Assembly (NCBI RefSeq): GCF_003725775.1
Contig: NZ_RJSG01000002.1
Location: 682,001 to 746,000 of the forward strand
Length of the DNA stretch: 64,000 nucleotides
From: Nocardioides marmorisolisilvae
GTDB taxonomy: Bacteria; Actinomycetota; Actinomycetes; Propionibacteriales; Nocardioidaceae
Direction: 5' to 3'
Numbering within the stretch: the first letter of the stretch is position 1; each line of letters opens with the position of its first letter. The notes under the pieces are model-generated. The model was not told the origin of the DNA. It searched no databases and was given only the letters and a program-made list of their open reading frames with translations. This document shows, piece by piece, positions 16,520 to 23,163 of this stretch. The position numbers and the translations under genes are program-made.

Positions 16520-16532
16520 GAATTGAGAATTC
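16520..16532. promoter_or_regulatory. short inverted repeat in the divergent monooxygenase/regulator promoter
   Basis: GAATT-GAG-AATTC, a 5-bp inverted repeat in an otherwise GC-rich 81-bp divergent promoter. It lies 5 nt upstream of the CATACT -10-like box (16537-16542) of the AraC-type gene. A plausible regulator site, unproven. Confidence 0.4.
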
Positions 16533-16548
16533 AGGCCATACTTGGCGG

Positions 16549-17502
16549 GTGACGCCGACGCTGCCCGAACCGGTCACCCGGGACTGGGACTTCGCGCGCG
16601 GTGTCGGCGGCATCGCGGTGCTGGTGGAGTACGCCGGCGAGCGGGGACTGGCGGCGACGGCCGTCCTCGCCGGGACCGGCCTGAGCGTTGCCGACCTGCG
16701 CGACCTCGATCGCGAGGTGACCGCCGCCCAGGAGCTGCGGGTGGTGCGGAACCTGATCGGCGCCGGGCACGCGGACGGGATCGCGGTCGGCCGCCGGTAC
16801 CACCTCTCGGCGTTCGGCATCTTCGGCTACGCGCTGCTCTCCAGTCGGACCGTGCTGGACGCGATCACCGTCGCGCTGCGCTTCCTCGACCTCACCTACA
16901 TCTTCGTGATCCCGCAGGTCCGGCTCGAGGGGGACCAGGTGCTCGTCGAGCTCGACGCCGAGACCTTGCCGGCCGATGTCCGCGAGTTCCTCGTGGAGCG
17001 TGACCTGGCGGCGATCGAGACGATGATGGCCGAGACCGTCGCCGGCCCGTTGCCGACGGTTCTCTCGGTGCAGCGCCGGACCCTCGCGTTCCCCGCCGAG
17101 CTCCTCGAGCGGCCGCTGCCGCAGGCGAATCCGACCACCCAGGCCCTGTGCGAGCAGTTGTGCGCCGACCTGGCCTCGCGCCGGCGCGACGGCAGCGGGC
17201 TGGCGCAGCAGGTCCGGGTGCTGATCGCCCAGCGGCTGGCCTTCGACCCGTCGCTGGGTGGGGTGGCCGCAGGTCTGGGGCTCAGCGACCGGACGCTTCG
17301 TCGTCGGCTCGCGGCCGACGGCACCTCGTTCCAGGTACTCCTGGACCAGGTGCGGTCAGCTCTGGCCGGGCAGCTGCTCGGCTCGGGGGCGCTGAGCGTC
17401 GAGGAGGTCGCCCACCGGCTGGGGTACGCCGAGGCGTCGAGCTTCATCGCTGCCCACCGACGTTGGCACGGGAGCACGCCGACGGGCCGCGTGCGCGCGT
17501 AG
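16549..17502 (+). CDS. AraC family transcriptional regulator (OruR/ArgR-like)
   Basis: A 317-residue regulator with an N-terminal Arabinose_bd-type ligand domain (HLSAFGIFGYALLSSRTVLDA typical, split for length) and a C-terminal double helix-turn-helix (GLGLSDRTLRRRLAADGTSF and VEEVAHRLGYAEASSFIAA). The GTG at 16549 is selected because the CATACT -10-like box ends 6 nt before it. Divergent from the flavin monooxygenase, its likely target together with itself. Confidence 0.9.
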   Translation: MTPTLPEPVTRDWDFARGVGGIAVLVEYAGERGLAATAVLAGTGLSVADLRDLDREVTAAQELRVVRNLIGAGHADGIAVGRRYHLSAFGIFGYALLSSRTVLDAITVALRFLDLTYIFVIPQVRLEGDQVLVELDAETLPADVREFLVERDLAAIETMMAETVAGPLPTVLSVQRRTLAFPAELLERPLPQANPTTQALCEQLCADLASRRRDGSGLAQQVRVLIAQRLAFDPSLGGVAAGLGLSDRTLRRRLAADGTSFQVLLDQVRSALAGQLLGSGALSVEEVAHRLGYAEASSFIAAHRRWHGSTPTGRVRA

Positions 17503-17523
17503 GGAAGGTGCATACTCAGGGCC

Positions 17524-17904
17524 ATGTTGACCGTCGCCTGCGTCTTCGCCGGGCTCGCCGCCCTGACCCACGTCTACATCTTCTGGATCGAGGCGATCGT
17601 CTTCGAGACCACCGGCCGCAAGGCGTTCGGGATCGGGGCCGAGGACGCCGCGCTGATGAAGTCCCTGTTCTACAACCAGGGTTGGTACAACCTCTTCCTG
17701 GCCATCGGCACCGGCGTCGGGATCGCGCTGATGGACTCGAACCGGGACGCGGGGGTCGCGCTGGTGACGCTCGCGACGGGTTCCATGGTGGCCGCCGCAC
17801 TGGTACTCATCACCTCGGACAGCAGCAAGGCTCGCGGCGCCGTCGTCCAGGGGACGTTCCCGGCTCTGGGTCTGATCGCGCTGGCGATCTGGGCGCTTCG
17901 CTGA
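17524..17904 (+). CDS. DUF1304 family membrane protein
   Basis: A 126-residue protein with four membrane helices. The DUF1304 pattern includes HVYIFWIEAIVFET near residue 17 and LFYNQGWYNLFLAIGT near residue 50. CATACT (17511-17516) is 7 nt before the ATG, consistent with a leaderless transcript. It follows the AraC-type gene by 21 nt. The function of the family is unknown. Confidence 0.9.
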   Translation: MLTVACVFAGLAALTHVYIFWIEAIVFETTGRKAFGIGAEDAALMKSLFYNQGWYNLFLAIGTGVGIALMDSNRDAGVALVTLATGSMVAAALVLITSDSSKARGAVVQGTFPALGLIALAIWALR

Positions 17905-17936
17905 TTGAGGTGCGAGCGCCAGCGAGCCTCGAAATC
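17903..17936 (+). repeat. dispersed repeat, long form
   Basis: An imperfect hairpin element (GATTGAGG, spacer, CCTCGAAATC) exactly filling the gap between two convergent genes and contributing to both stops. It shares termini with the copy at 55598-55631 and with the short form at 25681-25701. It may double as a bidirectional terminator. Confidence 0.65.
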
Positions 17937-18760
17937 TAGGGCACCAGGAACGTCCGCGGCAGGCGGGCGATCCGCCACGGCCGCCGACCGCCGACGACCG
18001 TGATCCCGTGCAGCGTGGCGCGGCCGAGACCGAACCGGCCGTACAGGTTCAGCAGCAACGCCTCGGTCCGCCCGTAGACGATCACGTCGGCCCCCTCGCG
18101 TCGACCGGCCTTGCGGCTGGTCAGCTCGCCGTCGACCAGATCGAGCACCCACGCGTTCGTCTCCGGGGTCCGGATCTCGAGCTTGAGGTCGCCAGGCGCG
18201 TCCGCGCGCACGTAGCCCGGAGCGACCTGGAACCCGGTGGCCAGCACCATCGCCGCGTTCCGGCTGCCGATCTTCCACTGCTTGCCGCGCGCCAGTGCGA
18301 CGTCCCGCCCGTGGATCAGGAACTCGCCCACGAGGTTGGACAAGGCGGCTGCTCCGTCGAACTCCTGGCCGCCGTGGAAGGGGAACCGCTGGTGCAGATC
18401 CATGTCCCGCGGCAGCTTCTTCTCGATGTCGGCCAGCGCCTGCCAGGTGCGGTCGAGGACTTCCGCGACGCTGTACTGGCCCAGGGCCTCGAGCTCGGCG
18501 TCGTTCTGCTGGGTGACGCCGGAGCCCTCCGCGCTCAACCCCTCGCGGCTGGTGATGTCGCGATCGGTGTACCGGTTCAGCACGTTGAGCACGTGGCCGG
18601 CGACCTGGGCGGCGTTCCAGTAGGAGCCCTTGAGCTCGGTCTTGCCCGGTGTCACCGAGAGAAGTGCGGCGAAGCGCCGGTGTGCCTGGTGCACCCGGTC
18701 CCAGAGCTCGTCCCCGGTCGTGAAGACGAGCTCGTCGTAAACCCCCGTGGTCGACGCCAT
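17936..18760 (-). CDS. maleylpyruvate isomerase/DinB-fold protein with SCP2-like tail
   Basis: A 274-residue protein of the mycothiol-dependent maleylpyruvate isomerase N-terminal (DinB-like four-helix) superfamily. Metal-ligand-like His residues occur in WNAAQVAGHVLNV and LVGEFLIHGRDVA. The C-terminal ~90 residues resemble the SCP2/MDMPI-C sterol-carrier-like domain. It may carry out thiol-dependent isomerisation or transfer, substrate unknown. Its start overlaps the upstream SDR stop (TGATG), so the two proteins are translationally coupled. Confidence 0.8.
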   Translation of the reverse strand: MASTTGVYDELVFTTGDELWDRVHQAHRRFAALLSVTPGKTELKGSYWNAAQVAGHVLNVLNRYTDRDITSREGLSAEGSGVTQQNDAELEALGQYSVAEVLDRTWQALADIEKKLPRDMDLHQRFPFHGGQEFDGAAALSNLVGEFLIHGRDVALARGKQWKIGSRNAAMVLATGFQVAPGYVRADAPGDLKLEIRTPETNAWVLDLVDGELTSRKAGRREGADVIVYGRTEALLLNLYGRFGLGRATLHGITVVGGRRPWRIARLPRTFLVP

Positions 18761-19527
18761 CAGGTGATCGTCATCCCACCGTCTACGGGCAGCGTCTGGC
18801 CGGTGACGTACCCGGCGGCGTCCGATGCCAGGTAGACGACGGTCGCGGCGAGCTCACGCGGGTCGCCCTTGCGGGCCATCGGGATCCGCTCCTGCTGCTT
18901 CTCCAGGTAGCCGGGCGGGTACTGCTCGGTCATCTCGGAGGCGAAGAAGCCGGGTGCGATCGCGTTGACCCGGATGCCCTTGCGCCCGGTCCACTGCTGG
19001 GCCAGGTCGCGGGTCAGACCGATCAGGCCGGCCTTGCTCGCGGCGTACGCGGCCTGGGGGAGACCGGCGGTGGTGATGCCGAGGACCGAGGAGATGTTGA
19101 TGATCGAGGAACCCTTGCCCATCACGCGGCCGCACGCCTGCGCCATCCAGTAGCAACCGTTGAGGTTGATGTCGATGACCTCGCGGAACTGCTCCGGCTT
19201 CTCGGCGGTCGCGGGGACGGCGGTCCCGACGCCGGCGTTGTTGACCAGGATGTCGACCCGTCCGAACTCGTCCATCGCGGCCTTCACCAGGGCCCTGCAG
19301 GACTCGGGGTCCGCGACGTCGGTGGCGACCGAGAGTGCTCTGCGTCCTGCGCCCTCGACCAGGGCGGCGGTCTCGGCGAGCCGCTCGACCCGACGGGCGC
19401 CGAGGGCGACGTCGGCCCCGGCCTCCGCCAGCGCCTGGGCGAAGGCGACGCCCAGTCCCGAGGACGCGCCGGTGACGATCGCAACCTTGCCGTCCAGACG
19501 GAACAGGTCGTTGATTCCTTCAGTCAT
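18760..19527 (-). CDS. SDR family NAD(P)-dependent oxidoreductase
   Basis: A 255-residue classical short-chain dehydrogenase. It has the cofactor motif TGASSGLG near residue 20, NNAGV near residue 95, catalytic Ser in INISSV, the YAASK Tyr-Lys pair and the C-terminal VTGQTLPVDGG. Substrate unknown. The ATG at 19527 gives the usual length; CATGAT lies 6 nt upstream on its strand. Coupled by TGATG to the downstream maleylpyruvate-isomerase-fold gene. Confidence 0.94.
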   Translation of the reverse strand: MTEGINDLFRLDGKVAIVTGASSGLGVAFAQALAEAGADVALGARRVERLAETAALVEGAGRRALSVATDVADPESCRALVKAAMDEFGRVDILVNNAGVGTAVPATAEKPEQFREVIDINLNGCYWMAQACGRVMGKGSSIINISSVLGITTAGLPQAAYAASKAGLIGLTRDLAQQWTGRKGIRVNAIAPGFFASEMTEQYPPGYLEKQQERIPMARKGDPRELAATVVYLASDAAGYVTGQTLPVDGGMTIT

Positions 19528-19648
19528 GGGCGCATCATGCCGGATCGGGGATCGGGGGTCACACACCATCGCCGTGGGTCGGAACCGGGCGTAGCATCGA
19601 ACGCGGGCCGCCCGCAGCGGATGCGGAACCGGTCCGCTGGAGGTCAGG

Positions 19649-19837
19649 ATGTGCAACTTCGAGCTCGACCCGCAGGCGTTCGCCCAGCGTCGCGTCGAGA
19701 TGATCGCCCTGGCGGATGAGCGCCGGCTCGCGCTGGTGCTGAAACCGGCCCGCGAACGGCGCGAACGAGCCCGCCGCAAGGCTCGGGTCCCGCTGGTCGG
19801 CCCGGTGCGGTTGAACCCCTCGCCCGTTCCTCGCTAG
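19649..19837 (+). CDS. small basic hypothetical protein
   Basis: A 62-residue protein with a high content of Arg and Lys in its second half (KPARERRERARRKAR). A GGAGG site 5 nt before the ATG supports translation. It stands divergent from the SDR gene and ends overlapping the convergent DUF1272 gene by 4 nt. The family is not recognised; it could be nucleic-acid binding, judged only from charge. Confidence 0.5.
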   Translation: MCNFELDPQAFAQRRVEMIALADERRLALVLKPARERRERARRKARVPLVGPVRLNPSPVPR

Positions 19838-20076
19838 TCGCGGTGCAGGCCCGCCTGGAAGACGCGCTCGATGCTCGGTGGGTCCTTCTCGAGCAGACCG
19901 GCGGGCCGGATCGGGCGGGAGGAGAAATTGCCGCCGCAGTTCGGGCAGACCTCGCCGAGGCAGTGCTCGACGCAGTGCGCGCAGAAGGTGCACTCGTAGG
20001 TGCAGATCATGGCGTCGGCGGCATCGGCACCGAGGTCGACGTCGCAGCACTCGCAGTTGGGTCTCAGGTCGAGCAC
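19834..20076 (-). CDS. DUF1272 cysteine-rich protein (second copy)
   Basis: An 80-residue DUF1272 protein with the same zinc-knuckle cysteines as the copy at 4241-4549 (CECCDVDL, CTYECTFCAHCVEHC, CPNCGG, then RPIRP) but without its C-terminal extension. The GTG start (MLDLRPNC) is taken because the family begins this way. The gene sits between a small basic protein and a methyltransferase. Zinc binding is inferred. Confidence 0.87.
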   Translation of the reverse strand: MLDLRPNCECCDVDLGADAADAMICTYECTFCAHCVEHCLGEVCPNCGGNFSSRPIRPAGLLEKDPPSIERVFQAGLHRD

Positions 20077-20119
20077 TTCGGCTCCGCTCTGTGCCGGGGG
20101 TGGGGTCTTAGCTCCAGCA

Positions 20120-20674
20120 TCAGATCCCCGCTCGGAAGGTGAAGAAGTCCGACCCGCGCCGGACCTCGATATCGGTGAACCCAGCCGCCGCCAGCCGCTC
20201 GGGCAAGGCCTCGGGGTCGACCACGTTCATCACGTCCCCATGATGGGCGAGCCGGAAGACCGGGGTCGAGAGGCTGTCCGAGCCCGCGAACACACCACCC
20301 GGCGTGAGTACCCGCCGCGCTTCGGCGAACAGTCGGTCCTGGAGGTCGGCCGTCGGCACGTGGTGCAGCATCGTGGTGCAGACGACCGCGGAGAATGCGG
20401 CCGGCTCGAACGGGATCGAGGTCGCACTGCCGTGGATCACCGCGACGTCGTCGAACCGCTCGGCCAGGTCGGCCGCCAGGTCCGGGTCGAGCTCGAGGCT
20501 GGTCAGGGTCGGGAAGCGGTCCTTCAACCAGGCGGTGCTGGCGCCGCGCCCGGGACCGAGCTCCAGGACGTGGTCACCGAGGTCCTGGTCGGCCACGACC
20601 TGCGGCAGGATCCCGCCGGTCAGGTGCCGTCGCCAGTGGCCGGTCCCGCAGTACCAGCGGTGGAACCGGTTCAT
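20120..20674 (-). CDS. class I SAM-dependent methyltransferase
   Basis: A 184-residue Rossmann-fold methyltransferase. Motif I is VLELGPGRGAST, the acidic end of strand 2 is SLELDPDL, and motif IV/post-I includes AAFSAVVCTTMLHHVP. The substrate may be a small molecule or lipid; it is not predictable. The ATG at 20674 gives the family-like opening NRFHRWYCGTGHWRRH; a further ATG lies 15 nt upstream. Either start lies inside the 3' end of the racemase-fold gene (overlap of 101 nt or more). Confidence 0.9.
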   Translation of the reverse strand: MNRFHRWYCGTGHWRRHLTGGILPQVVADQDLGDHVLELGPGRGASTAWLKDRFPTLTSLELDPDLAADLAERFDDVAVIHGSATSIPFEPAAFSAVVCTTMLHHVPTADLQDRLFAEARRVLTPGGVFAGSDSLSTPVFRLAHHGDVMNVVDPEALPERLAAAGFTDIEVRRGSDFFTFRAGI

Positions 20675-21776
20675 GTTCTTCGACGGCACCCGCTGATGGT
20701 GCCATGGCCTGGAGGCGTTGGTGCTCGATGTGGGTCACGAACGGGGAAGTCATCGCGCGCACCAGGGCGCCGTACCCGAGCGCAAGCTCGACCTCGTCGC
20801 CGACCGCGATCGGGTGATCTCCCACGTCGAGGACCAGGTGGTCGCTGCTGGCCCCGAGCATCGTGATCCCCGCCGGCGGGATCAAGCCCTCGGGGTCGAC
20901 ATCGTGTCGACCGACGGCGAGGATCGCTTGTCGCACGGTTCCGGTCCCGGTGCGTTCGGGGAACTCGCCGAAGGCGGTCTGCGCCCGGTCGCCCCAGGGT
21001 TGGGCGGGCTTCTCCCGCACCTCGATCACCTCGGCGTAGAGCCGGAAAGCGTCGGTGTGCAGTCCGTCGATCGGCGTACGGTGCAGCGGCTCGGTCCCGA
21101 GCAGGATCGCCTCACCCAGTCGCAGCTCGTCGATCCTGCCGACATCCGCTGTCGTCATCGCCCAGCCCAGGTTGGCGGAGTTGCCGCCCGAGACGATCTC
21201 CAGGCAAACACCGTGGGCGTGCTCGACCTGCAGCGCCAGCCGGGTGAGCTCGCCCATGTTCGCGTCGTCGGGCACGACGCCGTTCTGGCAGGCGAGGTTG
21301 GTGCCGATCCCGACGAGTCGCAGCGCCGGTCGATCCAGGACGGAGCCGGCGGCAGCCAGGAGCTCGTCAGCCGGGATGCCCTCGCGCAGATCTCCGAGCT
21401 CGACCATCAGGACCACGTCATGGGTACGCCGGTACCGGACCGCTGCGGCCCCCAAGGCGTCCAGGACCGCGCGCTCGGTGTTCAGGCTGGCGTTCGCGAC
21501 ACGGACGACCTGGCCCGCCTGGCTGAGCATCGGTGAGCGGATCAACGTGCGTGACGTCGACCCGCCCAGCCCGGCCAGACGGGACAGGTTCTGGAGACGG
21601 GAGTCGCCCAGGCCGACAGCCCCGCCGCTGACCATCGCTGCGCCGATGCCCGGAGAGCCGAGGGTCGCCTTGGTGATCCCGGTGACCCGGATACCGCGCG
21701 GGGTGAGCCGGTCGACCAGCGTCCGGGTGTTCTGCTCGATCTTGTCCAGGTCGATCTCGACCCGGGGCGCGCTCAT
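20574..21776 (-). CDS. PLP-dependent alanine/ornithine racemase-fold (YhfX-like) protein
   Basis: A 400-residue fold-III PLP protein. The PLP lysine region reads GIRVTGITKATLGSPGI, near residue 36, and the domain continues with VLMVELGDLREGIP and SGGNSANL, as in the Orr/YhfX group. Substrate unknown; amino acid racemase is the best guess. The last ~35 residues overlap the methyltransferase gene, have no family counterpart and may follow a lost stop. Coupled by ATGA to the upstream DUF1611 gene. Confidence 0.82.
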   Translation of the reverse strand: MSAPRVEIDLDKIEQNTRTLVDRLTPRGIRVTGITKATLGSPGIGAAMVSGGAVGLGDSRLQNLSRLAGLGGSTSRTLIRSPMLSQAGQVVRVANASLNTERAVLDALGAAAVRYRRTHDVVLMVELGDLREGIPADELLAAAGSVLDRPALRLVGIGTNLACQNGVVPDDANMGELTRLALQVEHAHGVCLEIVSGGNSANLGWAMTTADVGRIDELRLGEAILLGTEPLHRTPIDGLHTDAFRLYAEVIEVREKPAQPWGDRAQTAFGEFPERTGTGTVRQAILAVGRHDVDPEGLIPPAGITMLGASSDHLVLDVGDHPIAVGDEVELALGYGALVRAMTSPFVTHIEHQRLQAMAPSAGAVEEHEPVPPLVLRDRPLATAPDRRDPAAGRGRPGPR

Positions 21777-22903
21777 GAGCGGACCGTGGTGAGTTCCGGT
21801 GCCAGCTCGGGGAACGCGGCCAGCACCATCTCCACGAGGTCAGCGGCCGGCCGGGTCAGCGGGTCGGTGACCGGGAGGCCGAGCTCGAGTCTGTGGACGG
21901 CGATCGCGTCGTCGATCTCGTCCGGGCTCATCTCCTCGTGGTTGATCGTGACGCCGATGACCCGGGTATCGGCGAACGCCTCGATCAGCTTGATCTCGCT
22001 GGCCGCGGTGGGCATCGGCATCATCGGGAAGTCGCCGAGCACCCGGCGCTTCGGAGCGTGCTGCACGATCACCCCGTCGGGGCGGCTGCCACGCAGGATG
22101 TGGCCGGAGGAGAGGTACGCCGGGTGGCTGAGTGCACCCTGGCCCTCCACGACGATGACGTCCGGACTCTCGTTCTCGAAGGCGAGGACCATCTGGTGCT
22201 CGACCTCGCCGGAGATGAACTGGGGGACCAGGGCGTCCAGCGCGGCGCCGTACTTGCCGCCCTGGATCAGGGTGGTCTGGCCGGTGCCGACCATCACGGC
22301 CCTGATCCCGTGCGCGTTCATCGCCTGGACGAGCAACGTGGCCGTGGTGCGTTTGCCGATCGCGCCGTCGGTGCCGAGGACGGCGATCTTCGGGCAGGTG
22401 ACGTCGAAGATCCGGCCGGAGAACAGGTGCAGGTCACGGGTATCCTTGGGGCGGCGTACATCGGTGATGGTGACCTGGGCGAGCAGGGCCGCCGCGACGA
22501 ACTCGGCGTCGTCGTTGAGGAACTCGTGCAGGCCGTTGATGATGTGCATACCGCGGGCGATACCGTCGAGCAGCACGACGCGCTGGGCATCTGACAGCAG
22601 GCCGTCGGCAGGTGCGACGCCGCAGATCAGGTAGTCGGGGACGTGGCCGGCATGGGCGATCGCCTGGTGCAGGTCGGCCAGCACCGGGATCCCGTTGGCG
22701 ACACCGTCGAGGAACGCACCGGAGTCGAGACCGGCGTGCCGGCTGTCCAGGACGCTGAGGATCTCGTACTTCTGCGAGTGCCGGACCAGCCCGTTGGCGG
22801 TCTTGCCGTCCTGCTCGCCGAACTGGTCCTCGCAGTACACGATCGCGGTGGAGCCGGCAGGCAGGGCAGGGTCGAACACGGACGAACCGCTGGTGAGCGT
22901 CAT
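21773..22903 (-). CDS. DUF1611 family protein (DgcN-like D-amino acid N-acetyltransferase family)
   Basis: A 376-residue DUF1611 protein. A P-loop-like motif GTDGAIGKRTTATLL lies near residue 180 and VVEGQGALSHPAY near residue 250. DgcN, a characterised member, N-acetylates D-glutamate before racemisation by DgcA. Here the partner gene encodes a PLP racemase-fold protein instead of the enolase-type DgcA. Together they may act on a D- or L-amino acid; the substrate is inference. Confidence 0.82.
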   Translation of the reverse strand: MTLTSGSSVFDPALPAGSTAIVYCEDQFGEQDGKTANGLVRHSQKYEILSVLDSRHAGLDSGAFLDGVANGIPVLADLHQAIAHAGHVPDYLICGVAPADGLLSDAQRVVLLDGIARGMHIINGLHEFLNDDAEFVAAALLAQVTITDVRRPKDTRDLHLFSGRIFDVTCPKIAVLGTDGAIGKRTTATLLVQAMNAHGIRAVMVGTGQTTLIQGGKYGAALDALVPQFISGEVEHQMVLAFENESPDVIVVEGQGALSHPAYLSSGHILRGSRPDGVIVQHAPKRRVLGDFPMMPMPTAASEIKLIEAFADTRVIGVTINHEEMSPDEIDDAIAVHRLELGLPVTDPLTRPAADLVEMVLAAFPELAPELTTVRS

Positions 22904-23018
22904 GACGTTCCTCTGAAGAAGTCTCAGAGGAGGCGACGATCGAGAAGACGTCTGCCCTGAGGGGCGGCAAGAGTGCCGACTTGATCAGGGTAACTGCTGC
23001 CGGGTCATTCCCTTGCAT

Positions 23019-23038
23019 CCGCCGGGACCGTCCGGCGG
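23019..23038. repeat. inverted repeat in the leuS leader promoter
   Basis: CCGCCGG and CCGGCGG, 7-bp arms with a 6-nt spacer, lie directly before the TAGCAT -10-like box (23039-23044). It could be a regulator site or a terminator for upstream reading. Confidence 0.35.
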
Positions 23039-23050
23039 TAGCATGGGTGC

Positions 23051-23074
23051 ATGAGGTTCCTGCTCCTTACCTAG
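23051..23074 (+). CDS. leucine-rich leader peptide of leuS
   Basis: A 7-codon frame encodes MRFLLLT and stop, with three consecutive leucine codons (CTG, CTC, CTT), the last rare in a genome of this GC content. A TAGCAT -10-like box (23039-23044) ends 6 nt before the ATG, so the transcript would start at or near the leader start. It is followed at once by two hairpins, the second a terminator. This is the layout of a ribosome-mediated attenuator. Confidence 0.7.
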   Translation: MRFLLLT

Positions 23075-23124
23075 CCGCAGCGCGTGAACGCGTTGCGGCT
23101 GCCCCTCTGCGCGAGGGGCTTTTT
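23073..23124 (+). promoter_or_regulatory. leuS: transcription attenuator before leuS
   Basis: Hairpin 1 spans 23073-23100 (12-bp stem, TGAA loop, one G-U pair) and includes the leader stop codon in its base. Hairpin 2 at 23101-23119 (GCCCCTC/GAGGGGC) is followed by TTTTT at 23120-23124, an intrinsic terminator 40 nt before leuS. An overlapping antiterminator pairing is not obvious, so the exact switching mechanism is unclear. Confidence 0.7.
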
Positions 23125-23163
23125 CATGCCAGGACACCTCCCACAGACTTCGGAGAAGGACAG

